From the NCBI RefSeq assembly GCF_019186805.1, contig NZ_CP066783.1:4663501-4727500 (forward strand): a stretch of 64,000 nucleotides of DNA. Direction: 5' to 3'. Source of the DNA: Comamonas fluminis. GTDB lineage: Bacteria > Pseudomonadota > Gammaproteobacteria > Burkholderiales > Burkholderiaceae_C. The position numbers and the translations under genes were made by a program. This document shows, in pieces, positions 44,276-53,647 of the stretch (the stretch's first letter is position 1; each line of letters opens with the position of its first letter). The notes under the pieces are model-generated. The model had not been told where the DNA came from. It searched no databases and was given only the letters and a program-made list of their open reading frames with translations.

Positions 44276-46090
44276 CTATTTCAAAGAAATCATCAATTTT
44301 TGCGTAGTTCGTGTGGCTGCTACATAAATTAGGCGAGCCTCCAACGCTGAATCCTTCTCCACATCCTTGGCCTTGCGCTCTTCCTCCGAAGTAACAACAG
44401 CCACTACCGGCCACTCCAGCCCCTTGCTCGCATGCATGGTCATGAGCTTGATGGAGTCTTCCTCGGGCTTGAACTGGCCTGCCTTTTTCCGCATGCGGTA
44501 GGGCAAGCGCTTGCGCTGCAGGGCGTCGGCGCAGAGTTCCATTTCGTCGTAGTGGCGGCACAGCACGGCCATTTCGCCCCAGGCGTGGCCTTGGGCGTGC
44601 TGGTCGGCCAGCAGCTCGGCCACGCGGGCGGCGCGTTCGGGCAGGGTTGGCAGGTCGATGACGATGGGCTCGGGGCCTTCGCGGCCGCAGCTCAGGGGTT
44701 TGAGCAGCGGGATGCTGTCTTCGTCCTTGGCGTCTTCGGGCATGAGCATGTCGCCCGCCACGCGGTGGGCCAGTTGCAGTATCTGGCGCGTGTTGCGGTA
44801 GTTGATCTTGAGGATGGTGGTGCGGCCAGATGCCTGTATGCCCACGCTTTTGAGGCTGAAGTTGCGCTTCTGGCCCCGGTCGTAAATGCTTTGTGCATCG
44901 TCATAGAGCAACAGCAGGCTGTTGGTGCTCGGGTCCACCATCTGGGTGACCAGGCGCAGCCATTCGGGCGCAAAGTCGTGGCCTTCGTCGATGAGGATGG
45001 CGTGGTACTGGCCTGCGGGAATGTGTTTGTTGTCCACGCCGGTGATGACGCACTGCACATATTCGGCCATGAGCTTGTCCACGGGCCAGCGCTGGGTGTC
45101 TTCGGGCAGCAGGTTGTAGGCCACCAGCTGGTCGCGGCACCATTTGTGGAAGTGGCGCACATGCACGCGGTCTTGCAGGCCCTTGGCTTCCATGCTGGCG
45201 GCCAGTTTGACGCCCAGTGGCTCGTTGTAGCAAAGCACGAGGATGGGTTTGCTGCCCGGCCCTTGCGTCTGCGCCAGGTGTTCGGCACGGTAGCCGAGGA
45301 TCATGGTCTTGCCCGAGCCCGCCACGCCGTGGATGACGCGGTGGCCGTCCCCCAATGACCGCGCCAGTTGCTCTTGCTGCAGGTCCATCACACGCATGAT
45401 GTCGGGCAGTTCGTCTTCGTCCGGCTCCTGGCCTTCACCAAACAGGTTTTGCTGCCGGGGCACGCGCACTTCGGGGAAGAGTATCCAGCGGATGCGGTCG
45501 AGCTGGGGCAGGGTGATGGCGCGGCCAAAGCTGTGGGTAAACATGTCCCACAGCCGCTGCTGAAAGGCTTCGGCATCGACGGCATCGGTCATTTCGTCCT
45601 GGCAGATGACGAGGTGGGCGGGCAGCGCATCGCCCAGCCCCGCTGCATCAAACTGCTTGCGCGTGATGCGCGTGAAGACCACGCCGTGGCCCCAGGGAAA
45701 GGCCAGTTTGCCTTGGTGGGGGCCGTCGCCCTGCACCAGTTGCACGTCGCGCTCCAGCGCGTTGATGACCTGAATGGCGCAGTGGCGGGCCTGCTGCAGC
45801 GGGCTCATCACCACCTTGGGCTGGCTGGTGCCGCTGTCCAGAATCTCGAAATATTCGCGCGTGGCCTTGCGAATGGTGTCCAGATGCCAGTCCTTGGTCT
45901 CCAGAATCAGCGCGCCCCGGCGCGGGTGCACCACCACAAAATCAGGCCGCGTCTGCTTGGGGCCAATAGGCACATCCCACCACAGCAGATAGTCGTCTTC
46001 CAGCTTTTGCTGCAGACGCTCCGCCAATCGTCGCTCTCCACTGGTCATGCGCCCCGCGCAACTGCCCAGCGCGGGTATGAGTACCGCCAT
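44276..46090 (-). CDS. NERD nuclease-domain protein with UvrD-like helicase
   Basis: 604 residues. The NERD domain is N-terminal: GERRLAERLQQ, then RPDFVVVHPRRGALILETKDW with Asp50, Glu64 and Lys66, the D-ExK nuclease pattern. A superfamily 1 helicase follows: Walker A GVAGSGKT (255-262), Walker B IDEGH (368-371), NYRNTRQ, TMHASKGLEWPVV and YVAATRT. Such fusions are predicted DNA-processing enzymes, sometimes found in defence loci. ATG 46090 is preferred (GGAGGGGGAGG upstream); a TTG at 46105 is also in frame. GC content falls near its 3' end. It is the first gene of the pair. Confidence 0.88.
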   Translation of the reverse strand: MAVLIPALGSCAGRMTSGERRLAERLQQKLEDDYLLWWDVPIGPKQTRPDFVVVHPRRGALILETKDWHLDTIRKATREYFEILDSGTSQPKVVMSPLQQARHCAIQVINALERDVQLVQGDGPHQGKLAFPWGHGVVFTRITRKQFDAAGLGDALPAHLVICQDEMTDAVDAEAFQQRLWDMFTHSFGRAITLPQLDRIRWILFPEVRVPRQQNLFGEGQEPDEDELPDIMRVMDLQQEQLARSLGDGHRVIHGVAGSGKTMILGYRAEHLAQTQGPGSKPILVLCYNEPLGVKLAASMEAKGLQDRVHVRHFHKWCRDQLVAYNLLPEDTQRWPVDKLMAEYVQCVITGVDNKHIPAGQYHAILIDEGHDFAPEWLRLVTQMVDPSTNSLLLLYDDAQSIYDRGQKRNFSLKSVGIQASGRTTILKINYRNTRQILQLAHRVAGDMLMPEDAKDEDSIPLLKPLSCGREGPEPIVIDLPTLPERAARVAELLADQHAQGHAWGEMAVLCRHYDEMELCADALQRKRLPYRMRKKAGQFKPEEDSIKLMTMHASKGLEWPVVAVVTSEEERKAKDVEKDSALEARLIYVAATRTTQKLMISLK

Positions 46091-46299
46091 TGCCTCCCCC
46101 TCCAACCTGTATCTTCATGTTTCAAGGATGGATTGGTTATAGCCGATGTGACCTGCCGCAGTCTTGCAGGCCGCGCAAAGCTTTATGGTGCGTTTGCGGG
46201 ATGTGGGGTGGAGGGATTGCTGTGTATCTGTGGGTGGGGCCTGGCTTTTGGCTGGCTCATCAAGAATCTGGCTTCAATGATGAATTCATAGGCATACAA

Positions 46300-46340
46300 G
46301 GCTATACCCTTGGTATATCAAGCGTGGTTAGCTATCAAAT
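46300..46340 (+). repeat. dispersed repeat copy, diverged
   Basis: GGCTATACCCTTGGTATATC then AAGCGTGGTTAGCTATCAAAT; the second half matches the usual repeat end. It lies just before the 46365 palindrome, as copies lie near the palindrome on the other side. Confidence 0.55.
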
Positions 46341-46364
46341 TAGATGCAACCGCTTGCGACAGAG

Positions 46365-46382
46365 GGCGGGCCGAGACCCGCC
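46365..46382. repeat. 18-base palindrome, second flank of the helicase unit
   Basis: GGCGGG, CCGAGA, CCCGCC, identical over 18 bases to 42890-42907 and in the same orientation. Confidence 0.8.
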
Positions 46383-46458
46383 TTCTGACCAAAGCAAAGA
46401 CATATCGCCAGATAGAAAGATGGCCCCCGCAAGCCTTCTTCCTGCTCGTTTCAAACGC

Positions 46459-47802
46459 TTATGACTTGATGCAGAGCTTTTGCAGCATGGACAGATCAAT
46501 GCCATCAGCCATTGCTTTGTAACCCACGTCATTGGGGTGCAGGTGGTCACCGCTGTCGTACTGGGCTTGCATTTGCAAAGGGTTGCCAGGGTCGCGCACG
46601 ATGGCGTCGAAGTCGATCACCGCGTCATAGGCGCCGCTCGTTCGAATCCACTGGTTGACACTCTCGCGTATGGCATTGTTGCCTGCAGAGTAGTAGGGCG
46701 CTGCGTAGCCAGCGAATGGCAGCAGCGTCGCACCAATAACCTTCATGCCCGCGCCGCGCGCCTGCGCAATCATTTGCTGGTATGCGGCTGTGATTTGTGC
46801 GCTGGTAACCGGCTTGCCTTCCATTGCACCGATGCCGATGTCATTGATGCCTTGCAAAATCACGACGCACGATGCGCCACGCTGCTCCACCACATCACGC
46901 TGAAAGCGCGAGACGCCTTTGGGCCCATAGACCGCCCGCGCTCTCAACGCGGCATCAGAGTTTCCAAGGTTCGGCGCATCACTCATCAGGCGGTTGCCGG
47001 AAATGCCTGCATTGACCACGGACAGACCCGCCAAGTTACTCGCAGCCGCCACTCTATCGGCCAGCCTGCTGGGCCAGCTAGGCCAAGGTGTCGGGGCATC
47101 GGTTCGCATGGAGGAATCCCCAAAACCATCGGTGATGGAGTCTCCATAAGCCACCAGTGTCATGGGCTTGGAGGACATGACATCCAGGCCTGTGGCAACA
47201 AACCAGGATGAGGTGGGGACGGCAGCAGACAGCGCTACGGCCGCAGACTCGTTGCCGGGATTGAGGTAGCTGTTTTGCCGGGTCACGAAGTGCGCACTTT
47301 GCACCACGGTTTTCTTGGGCAGATACAAGCTGATGGCCAGATCACTCATGGCTGCCACACTCAAATCCACCGGGTCGCTGTAGACCATTCCTTTGGCAGG
47401 AATCACGACATCACGTTTGCCGCCGAAGGTCAGCGTCCTGTCGGTGCCAGAGACGATGGAGCTTCCTTTATCACGCACGGCCACATGCGCTGCGCCAATC
47501 TCCAGTGCAGCCGGGGCATCGCCAATCTCATTGGAGAGCCGAATGCGAATCTGATTGCCCGCGACGTTGCTGCGCACAATCAAACGCACGGTCTGGTTGT
47601 CCAGCGTAATCAAAGGGAGAAAAAGCTCGGTATTCGATAACGAGGCAGGTCCGGTAGGTGCGGTAGCCCAAGAGGTTTGCCACGCCTTGGCCAGTGGGTC
47701 ATCCCCCCCGCCGCCACAGGCGCTCAAGCCTAGCGCCATCAGTCCAGCCAGTGCGCACTGCACCCAGCCTGAAGCAGGTTTTCCAATCGCTGATCGCTGC
47801 AT
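46459..47802 (-). CDS. SGNH/GDSL hydrolase, lipoprotein
   Basis: 447 residues from ATG 47802 (GGAG six bases upstream; ATG 47814 also possible). A lipoprotein signal ends LSAC (Cys29) followed by a glycine run. The SGNH catalytic motifs are GDSITDG (Ser222), GNR, GINDIG and DHLHPND. About 190 residues before the catalytic Ser form a beta-rich accessory region. Family members are esterases acting on lipids, sugars or acetylated polysaccharides. It may form a unit with the hydrolase and transporter genes upstream on the minus strand, though 557 bases separate them. Confidence 0.88.
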   Translation of the reverse strand: MQRSAIGKPASGWVQCALAGLMALGLSACGGGGDDPLAKAWQTSWATAPTGPASLSNTELFLPLITLDNQTVRLIVRSNVAGNQIRIRLSNEIGDAPAALEIGAAHVAVRDKGSSIVSGTDRTLTFGGKRDVVIPAKGMVYSDPVDLSVAAMSDLAISLYLPKKTVVQSAHFVTRQNSYLNPGNESAAVALSAAVPTSSWFVATGLDVMSSKPMTLVAYGDSITDGFGDSSMRTDAPTPWPSWPSRLADRVAAASNLAGLSVVNAGISGNRLMSDAPNLGNSDAALRARAVYGPKGVSRFQRDVVEQRGASCVVILQGINDIGIGAMEGKPVTSAQITAAYQQMIAQARGAGMKVIGATLLPFAGYAAPYYSAGNNAIRESVNQWIRTSGAYDAVIDFDAIVRDPGNPLQMQAQYDSGDHLHPNDVGYKAMADGIDLSMLQKLCIKS

Positions 47803-48359
47803 TGCTATCTCCATTTTCTGATGAGGATGCACTGAAGAACATGGGCCAGCGGTGCATGCATGGCATGCCTACGTCGTCACAAAGCCATGGTTCGAGCATC
47901 GATTCAGACCATTTCTTGTGCCACACCGGTCAGGCTGGCGCGATTGTCCAAAGCAGTTCTCAGCACTGGCTGCCGCCAAGATGACAGCAGCCCCAAAAAT
48001 GCACTAAACCTATGGTAAATATGGAGTTTTTTCTTATATCCTGATTCAGAAATCACATTTTTTGCGCACTTTTTTTGTGATCGATGTCGCACAGAAAATC
48101 GTTTCTGTTCGGCATGCCCTCATTCACCAACGCAAAATCCGATGGAATGATTTATTGGTGAATGGGGTTTCAAAGCCAGTGCTCTCGCGCATGAATGCGC
48201 AGGCAAGCGTTGACAGGGCGAGTGCGTGCCGATTGGCCCACAGGAATTGCCAAAAAACACGCCTGAACGCACTGCCCCCCTGCGGCTTTAGCTATCAAAG
48301 ATGAAGAACTTCATCCTGGCTTCGCGCCACTGCTGTGGCGTAACAGTCGTCGATATCTT
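47803..48359. other. intergenic region, no gene recognised
   Basis: 557 bases between two minus-strand genes. Its AT-rich middle (about 48000-48110) could hold a promoter for the SGNH hydrolase gene. A partial repeat end, GCTTTAGCTATCAAAG, lies near 48290. Short open frames lack ribosome-binding sites and recognised motifs. Confidence 0.5.
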
Positions 48360-49553
48360 CTACGCGGCCACGGCATTGACCGCAGCGGCGAGGAAGGCAA
48401 CGATTTCCTTTTCATAGGCGGGCATTTCAGGGGCAGGTGCCGAGCCCCACAGCACGGCCACCACATTCGCCTCACGATTGATATACAGGTACTGGCCAAA
48501 CACCCCGACCGCCGAGAACGCACCCCCATGGCCGGGGATGCTGTGCTCGCCCTGCGGGAATAACCACCACTGGTGTTGATAGCTCAGAGCATGGGGCCCC
48601 GCATAGGGCTTGACGTTGCGCAGTACCGAGCCCTCAGGCAGCTGCGTAATGCCATCGACCCAGCCAGCGGGCAGCACTTGCTGGCCGTTGATGACGCCGC
48701 CATTGGCAATAAAGCGCCCAAACCGGCCATAGTCGCGCAACACGGCGCAAAAGCCGCTGCTGGCGATTTCCATGCCGTTGTTGGCATCCAGCTGCCAATA
48801 GGCATCCTGCTCCATCCCCATGGGCTGCCAGATTTTCTGGGACAGATAGTCGCTGGCCGACATGCCTGTTGCTGCGCGCACGATTTCAGCCTGCAAGAAC
48901 GACTCGCCCGTGCTGTAGTTGAACACGGTGCCCGGCGCGTGCAGACGCGGCAGATTGCGCAGGACTTGCAAAATGCTGCCGCGCTGAAGGCTCAGTTGCG
49001 CCGAGAACATGGCGCGGCGGTCAGACTGGGGGTTGCGGTAGGTTTCATCCCAGCGCACGCCAGAGCACATATTCAGCACCTGCTCCACCGTCACGCCGTC
49101 ATAGCCGGAACCGGCCAGTTCTGGCACGTACTTCACCACCATGTCCTGCAGGCTGGCAATCGCCCCCTCGTGCAAGGCCGCGGCAATCAGCGTGGCCGAC
49201 AGCGACTTGGCGACAGAAAACGAGGTCCAGCGTGTGTGCTCATCGTTGCCCTGTGCATACTTTTCCAGCACGATCTGGTCACCCTTGAGCACCAGTAAGC
49301 CCGTGACATCGTTGCGGCGCATGAAGGCATCGGCATCGTGTGTCTGGCCGTCGGCCTCATAGGTGGGCGCAATGGCCTCAGCCACCTGCAGCGGATAGAC
49401 CTGCGATCCGCGCGGCACGGGTCTGGTAGGGTAGAGCTGGTCCATATGGCGAAAGGTGCGTGTCTGCACACCTTGCTCCAGCTCATACAGATTGGCGGGC
49501 TGGCCCAGCGTTTCGCGGGCCTCTGAAATGGTGCGGCTTGTGCCTGCTTGCAT
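48360..49553 (-). CDS. beta-lactamase-family serine hydrolase
   Basis: 397 residues, no signal peptide. The SxxK motif SVAKS is near residue 113, a tyrosine motif YSTGE near 214 and GHGGAFS near the end stands in for the KTG region. This is the class C beta-lactamase/6-aminohexanoate-dimer hydrolase-type group, which includes many esterases and amidases. AGGAAAG precedes ATG 49553. The MFS transporter gene lies 72 bases upstream on the same strand, suggesting uptake followed by hydrolysis of one compound. Confidence 0.88.
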   Translation of the reverse strand: MQAGTSRTISEARETLGQPANLYELEQGVQTRTFRHMDQLYPTRPVPRGSQVYPLQVAEAIAPTYEADGQTHDADAFMRRNDVTGLLVLKGDQIVLEKYAQGNDEHTRWTSFSVAKSLSATLIAAALHEGAIASLQDMVVKYVPELAGSGYDGVTVEQVLNMCSGVRWDETYRNPQSDRRAMFSAQLSLQRGSILQVLRNLPRLHAPGTVFNYSTGESFLQAEIVRAATGMSASDYLSQKIWQPMGMEQDAYWQLDANNGMEIASSGFCAVLRDYGRFGRFIANGGVINGQQVLPAGWVDGITQLPEGSVLRNVKPYAGPHALSYQHQWWLFPQGEHSIPGHGGAFSAVGVFGQYLYINREANVVAVLWGSAPAPEMPAYEKEIVAFLAAAVNAVAA

Positions 49554-49625
49554 GATTGTTTCTTTCCTGGCGGGCCTGCCATTCGGCGGCCACGACTGAC
49601 TTGAAATAGAGGAGCGTTTGGCAGC

Positions 49626-50951
49626 CTATCGGTCCACCAAGCGGCGCGAGATCAGCAGCACGCTCAGGCTGCCCAGTGCGATGACGCCAGACAGCAGATA
49701 CAGGCCAGCAGCGGGGCTGCCGGTCATGGCAAACAGCTTGCCGAAGACCGTGGGGCCCAGAAAGCCTGCCATCTGCCCGAAGGCGTTGATGAAGGCAATG
49801 CCCACCGCTGCGGCAGCGCCCGACAGCACTGCCGTGGGAAGGTTCCAGTACAGCGCATTGCCCACCACGTTGCCGCCCAGTGCCGCAAGAGACGCCAGCA
49901 GCAGCAAGGTGGGGTTGCCCATGGCCGAAGGCATGGCTGCCAGACCCAGTGCACAGACCAGCCCCGGCACCACGGTATGCCAGCGGCGCTCGCGCCAGCG
50001 GTCCGAGGTGCGGCCCAGCACCAGCATGCCCACCACGGCCAGCGCATACGGTGCGGCCACCATCCAGCCAATCTGCATCGTGTCTTTGACGCCAGCTTCG
50101 CGCAGCATGCTGGGCATCCAGAACACCAGGGTCACGCCCGCCAGAAAGGTGAAATTGATCACGGCCAGCAACCAGACCAGGGGGGATCGCATGGCCTGAC
50201 CGACGTTGTGCGTCACGGTCTGTTGCTGATCGGCAGCCACATGGGACTGCAGCACCTGCTTTTCCGCATCGCTGAGCCAGCTGGCCTTGGCAATGGAGTC
50301 ATCCAGATACCAAAGCGCAATGACGCCCATGATGACGGCGGGAGCGCCTTCCAGCAAAAACAGCCACTGCCATCCGGCCAGCAGAGTGCTGTTGGCAAAG
50401 TGGCTCAAAATCCAGCCCGACACGATGCCGCCCAGAATGCTGCCCACCGGAATTGCGGCCATGAACAGCGTAATCACGCGGCCACGGCGCTGCGCGGGGT
50501 ACCACTGGGTGAGGTAGAGCATCACACCAGGAAAGAACCCGGCCTCGGCCGCACCCAGCAAAAAGCGCACGATGTAGAACTGCGTGGGGGTCTTGACCAG
50601 CAGCGTCGCCACCGACAGCAGGCCCCAGGTGATCAGAATGCGGGCAATCCAGCGCCGGGCACCAAAGCGCGCCAGCATCATGTTGCTGGGCACTTCCAGC
50701 AAAAAGTAGCTGACAAAGAAGATGCCTGCACCCAAGCCAAAGACGGCTTCGCTGAAGCCAAGATCCGCCTGCATGCCCAGCTTGGCAAAACCCACATTGG
50801 TGCGGTCAATGAAGGCAAACACATAGCCAATGAACAAAAAGGTAATCAGGCGGCGCGTGACCCTGGCATACAACCGGTCTTCGGCTTGCGCGCTCTGGGC
50901 TGATATGGGCGGCTGCTGACCGGGCTGCCCGGCCAGGGTGGAAGCATTCAT
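49626..50951 (-). CDS. MFS transporter, anion:cation symporter type
   Basis: 441 residues with 12 predicted helices. The N-terminal pattern RRLITFLFIGYVFAFIDRTNVGFAKLGMQADLG and GAAEAGFFPGVMLYLTQWYPAQRRGR are characteristic of the ACS family (tartrate, phthalate, galactonate-like organic anions). GGAGAC lies six bases before ATG 50951. It is divergent from a LysR gene and upstream of a serine hydrolase gene, so its substrate may be the hydrolase's substrate. Confidence 0.9.
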   Translation of the reverse strand: MNASTLAGQPGQQPPISAQSAQAEDRLYARVTRRLITFLFIGYVFAFIDRTNVGFAKLGMQADLGFSEAVFGLGAGIFFVSYFLLEVPSNMMLARFGARRWIARILITWGLLSVATLLVKTPTQFYIVRFLLGAAEAGFFPGVMLYLTQWYPAQRRGRVITLFMAAIPVGSILGGIVSGWILSHFANSTLLAGWQWLFLLEGAPAVIMGVIALWYLDDSIAKASWLSDAEKQVLQSHVAADQQQTVTHNVGQAMRSPLVWLLAVINFTFLAGVTLVFWMPSMLREAGVKDTMQIGWMVAAPYALAVVGMLVLGRTSDRWRERRWHTVVPGLVCALGLAAMPSAMGNPTLLLLASLAALGGNVVGNALYWNLPTAVLSGAAAAVGIAFINAFGQMAGFLGPTVFGKLFAMTGSPAAGLYLLSGVIALGSLSVLLISRRLVDR

Positions 50952-51083
50952 GGCGGTGTCTCCTGCGAATATTTATGAAGGCAGGCGCTGACTATCCATC
51001 AGCCTGCAGTGCAGGAGGTAGCGATAAAATTTCAGGGCTCACACCTTTGGTTTTCACCTCCACCCATCTTCTGCTCTGCACCC

Positions 51084-51983
51084 ATGAAAAAGCATCAACT
51101 TCAGGCTCTGGTGGCCGTGGCAGAGCATGGCAGCATCCGCCGCGCCGCCAATGCTGTGGCCTTGTCACAAACTGCGCTGACCAAGGCTTTGCGAGAGATG
51201 GAACTGGATTTGCAGGCGGTATTGCTGCAGCGCAGCCCGCAGGGGGTGCGCCTCACGCCCGTCGGCCTGCAATTGCTGCACCACGCCAAACTGATCCTGG
51301 CGGAAATGGATGAAGCCCGCGCCAGCGTGCGGCACATGCTGGGTCTGGGTGACCCGCCGGTCAAAGTTGCCGTCACGCCCACCTTTTCACTACTGTGCCT
51401 GGCAGAGACGGTGGCACGCTTTCGCACGCGCTTCTCGAAGGCTCCGCTCAGCATCCGGGATGCGTTTCTATCTCAGACCTTGCCCATGCTGCGCGATGGC
51501 ACGATTGATCTGGCCATCACCGCCGTCATGCCCGAAGTTCTGGGCTCAGACCTGAGCTTTGAATCGGTGGGTACGCTGGAAATCACACTGGCAGGCCGAC
51601 TGGATGCGCTGGGCCCCGGCCCTCACCATCTGAGCACACTGGCCCAGGCTGCGCCCTGGCTGCTTGACAGCTCTACAGGCGGCACCAGCGAAGTCGTGCG
51701 CCAATGGCTGGCAGAGCATGGCGTGGCCGAGCTGCCTCAGGTGATTGAATGCCCCTCTTCCATGGCATCACTGGTGCTGTCCACACAAGGCCAAGCCATC
51801 GTGCCCACGCCACGCGCCATTCTTTCTGTGCCCTGGCTGGAGCACTTTCATCGTGAGATCAAAGTGGCCGAGCCCCTGCCCCAGTTGCCCATCGGCATCG
51901 TGGTGCGCAAAGGCCACCGGCTGGATGGCCCAGCCGAGTGGTTTGCGGAATGCGCGCGGCTGGAGTTAAGGCAGATGCTGTGA
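51084..51983 (+). CDS. LysR family transcriptional regulator
   Basis: 299 residues. HTH: MKKHQLQALVAVAEHGSIRRAANA and LSQTALTKALREME; an effector domain follows. ATG 51084 is chosen because the family N-terminus begins there; the frame is open to 51009. It is divergent from the MFS gene with about 130 bases between starts and probably controls the transporter and hydrolase genes. Subgroup resembles GbpR/PcaQ-like regulators. Confidence 0.92.
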   Translation: MKKHQLQALVAVAEHGSIRRAANAVALSQTALTKALREMELDLQAVLLQRSPQGVRLTPVGLQLLHHAKLILAEMDEARASVRHMLGLGDPPVKVAVTPTFSLLCLAETVARFRTRFSKAPLSIRDAFLSQTLPMLRDGTIDLAITAVMPEVLGSDLSFESVGTLEITLAGRLDALGPGPHHLSTLAQAAPWLLDSSTGGTSEVVRQWLAEHGVAELPQVIECPSSMASLVLSTQGQAIVPTPRAILSVPWLEHFHREIKVAEPLPQLPIGIVVRKGHRLDGPAEWFAECARLELRQML

Positions 51984-52026
51984 GCCTCGCTCCAAGATTG
52001 TCAAAAAGGCCTTGCAGCCCAGACAC

Positions 52027-52053
52027 ATCAAGCGCTACCTGCTATCAATATTC
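52027..52053 (+). repeat. dispersed repeat copy, short
   Basis: CATCAAGCGCTACCTGCTATCAATA, the second half of the usual unit, between convergent genes. Confidence 0.5.
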
Positions 52054-53052
52054 TAGGCAGATCTTCCCAAAATGCTTGCCAGCCGCTTGGTGGGCAAAGG
52101 CCTCGGCCATGCGCTCCAGCGGGTAGTGGCTGTCGATCACCGGCTTCCAGCCAAACAGCTCCAGCGCGCGCACCATGTCTTGTTGCTGCTCGCGGCTACC
52201 GACGATCAGGCCCTTCAGGGTTTGCTGTTTGCGCATCAGCTCCACGGTGGGCACAGCGCCCGCAAAGCCGGTCAGCACGCCAATCAGCGCGATATGGCCG
52301 CCGGGCGCGCAGGCGCGGATGGACTGGGGCAGCGTGCCGGGGCCGCCCACTTCGACCACGATGTTGGCACCACGCCCGCCGGTGGCAGCCAGCACGGCGT
52401 CGCCCCATTCAGGCTGGTCTTTGTAGTTGATAACGGTGTCGGCACCCAGGGCCTTCAGTTGCTCGGCCTTGGCAGCGCTGCTGGTGGTAGCGATGACCTT
52501 GGCGCCCATGCTTTTGGCCATTTGCAGCGCAAAGATGGAGACGCCACCCGTGCCCAGCACCAGCACGGTGTCGCCGGCCTGCAGCTTTCCATCCACCACC
52601 AGTGCGCGCCAGGCGGTCAGGCCGGCGGTGGTCAGCGTGGCGGCTTCGGCATGGCTCCAGCCCTGGGGAGCGTGGGTGAAGCTGGTGGCGGGCAAGGTGA
52701 TGGATTCGCGGGCAAAGCCGTCCACGCCATCGCCGGGCACCAGCTGAAAGTCGGTGGGCACGTTGCTGCCGGACTGCCACTGCGGAAAGAAGGTGGACAC
52801 CACGGCATCGCCCACGGCAAATTCCGTCACGCCCGCGCCCACGGCGGTGACCACGCCTGCGCCATCGGCCATGGGAATGCGGCCATCGGCGGCTGCGCCG
52901 GGGCGCGAGACCACGGCCAAGTCGTGAAAGTTGAGCGAGCTGGCGTGAATGCGCACCTGAATCTGCCCCGCCCCGGGCGCGGCGGCTGTGGGCAGCTCTG
53001 CCAATTTCAGGTTTTCCAGACCGCCGGGGGCGGCAAGTTGCATGGCTTTCAT
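52045..53052 (-). CDS. MDR-type NAD(P)-dependent alcohol dehydrogenase / quinone oxidoreductase
   Basis: 335 residues. The cofactor motif GTGGVSIFALQMAKSMGAKVIATTSS and the GRANIVVEVGGPGTLPQS block identify the medium-chain dehydrogenase superfamily. The catalytic-zinc ligands of classic ADHs are not evident (DLAVVSRPG where Cys is expected), so a zinc-independent quinone reductase type is likely. AAGGA lies before ATG 53052. An HxlR regulator is divergent, the usual arrangement for redox-responsive dehydrogenases. Confidence 0.88.
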   Translation of the reverse strand: MKAMQLAAPGGLENLKLAELPTAAAPGAGQIQVRIHASSLNFHDLAVVSRPGAAADGRIPMADGAGVVTAVGAGVTEFAVGDAVVSTFFPQWQSGSNVPTDFQLVPGDGVDGFARESITLPATSFTHAPQGWSHAEAATLTTAGLTAWRALVVDGKLQAGDTVLVLGTGGVSIFALQMAKSMGAKVIATTSSAAKAEQLKALGADTVINYKDQPEWGDAVLAATGGRGANIVVEVGGPGTLPQSIRACAPGGHIALIGVLTGFAGAVPTVELMRKQQTLKGLIVGSREQQQDMVRALELFGWKPVIDSHYPLERMAEAFAHQAAGKHFGKICLEY

Positions 53053-53227
53053 GGCAATCCTTGGGTGTGAAAAGTGAACGCCTGCCATCTTGCAGGCAAG
53101 CAGCATGGGTCGCCAGAACCCACATATTTGTGCCGTAGTATTAAAAAGGGAACTATTGGACAGATACAGGCTTTGCGCGAGACTGCTGCACTAGCAAGGA
53201 CACGGCAACTTGCCCCATGGAGGAACA
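53053..53227. promoter_or_regulatory. divergent dehydrogenase/HxlR promoter region
   Basis: 175 bases with an AT-rich core around GTAGTATTAAAAAGGGAACTATT (53136 on). It is the likely regulator site; no perfect palindrome is visible. Confidence 0.35.
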
Positions 53228-53647
53228 ATGAAACGCCTGAACAGCAAAAGCGGCTGCGCCGTGGAGGTGACGCTGTCCGTGATGGGCGGCACCTGGAAAC
53301 CCATCATCCTGTTCCACCTGCTGCATGGCAAAAAGCGCTTCAGCGAGCTGAGCCGCACCATTGGTGGCCCCACGCGCATCACCCAGCGCATGCTGACGCT
53401 GCAGCTGCGCGAGCTGGAAGAGGCCGGCATTGTGCTGCGCACCGTGCACGCCGAGGTGCCGCCACGTGTGGATTACGAACTGACCGAACTGGGCCGCAGC
53501 CTGCAACCGGTGCTGATTGCCCTGCGCAACTGGGGCGTGGACTACGCCCGCCTGCAAGAAGGCGCAGGCGGGCTGCATGACGACACCTATGGCATCGCTA
53601 CGGCCACAGTTAATTGCACTGCAGATTCAAAGAAAAAAGTGGCTTGA
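53228..53647 (+). CDS. HxlR family transcriptional regulator
   Basis: 139 residues with one cysteine near the N-terminus (SGCAVEVTLSVMGGTWKPIILFHLLHGKKRFSELSR), typical of redox- or electrophile-sensing HxlR proteins such as YodB and QorR. The winged helix follows: ITQRMLTLQLRELEEAGIVLRTVHAEVPPRVDYELTELG. GGAGG lies before ATG 53228. It probably represses the divergent dehydrogenase. Confidence 0.9.
   Translation: MKRLNSKSGCAVEVTLSVMGGTWKPIILFHLLHGKKRFSELSRTIGGPTRITQRMLTLQLRELEEAGIVLRTVHAEVPPRVDYELTELGRSLQPVLIALRNWGVDYARLQEGAGGLHDDTYGIATATVNCTADSKKKVA

Larger units (their letters stand above)
46091..46458. other. intergenic region with repeat copy and flanking palindrome
   Basis: About 370 bases between the helicase start and the SGNH hydrolase stop. 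It carries a dispersed repeat near 46300-46340 and the 18-base palindrome at 46365-46382. No gene is supported. Confidence 0.55.

Noticed and set aside
46365..46382. 18-base palindrome as a simple transcription terminator
   Set aside because: No T tract on either strand and no gene ending close to it in the required orientation.
48062..48304. 80-residue plus-strand frame in the intergenic region
   Set aside because: No ribosome-binding site, no motif, unusual codon use; likely chance.
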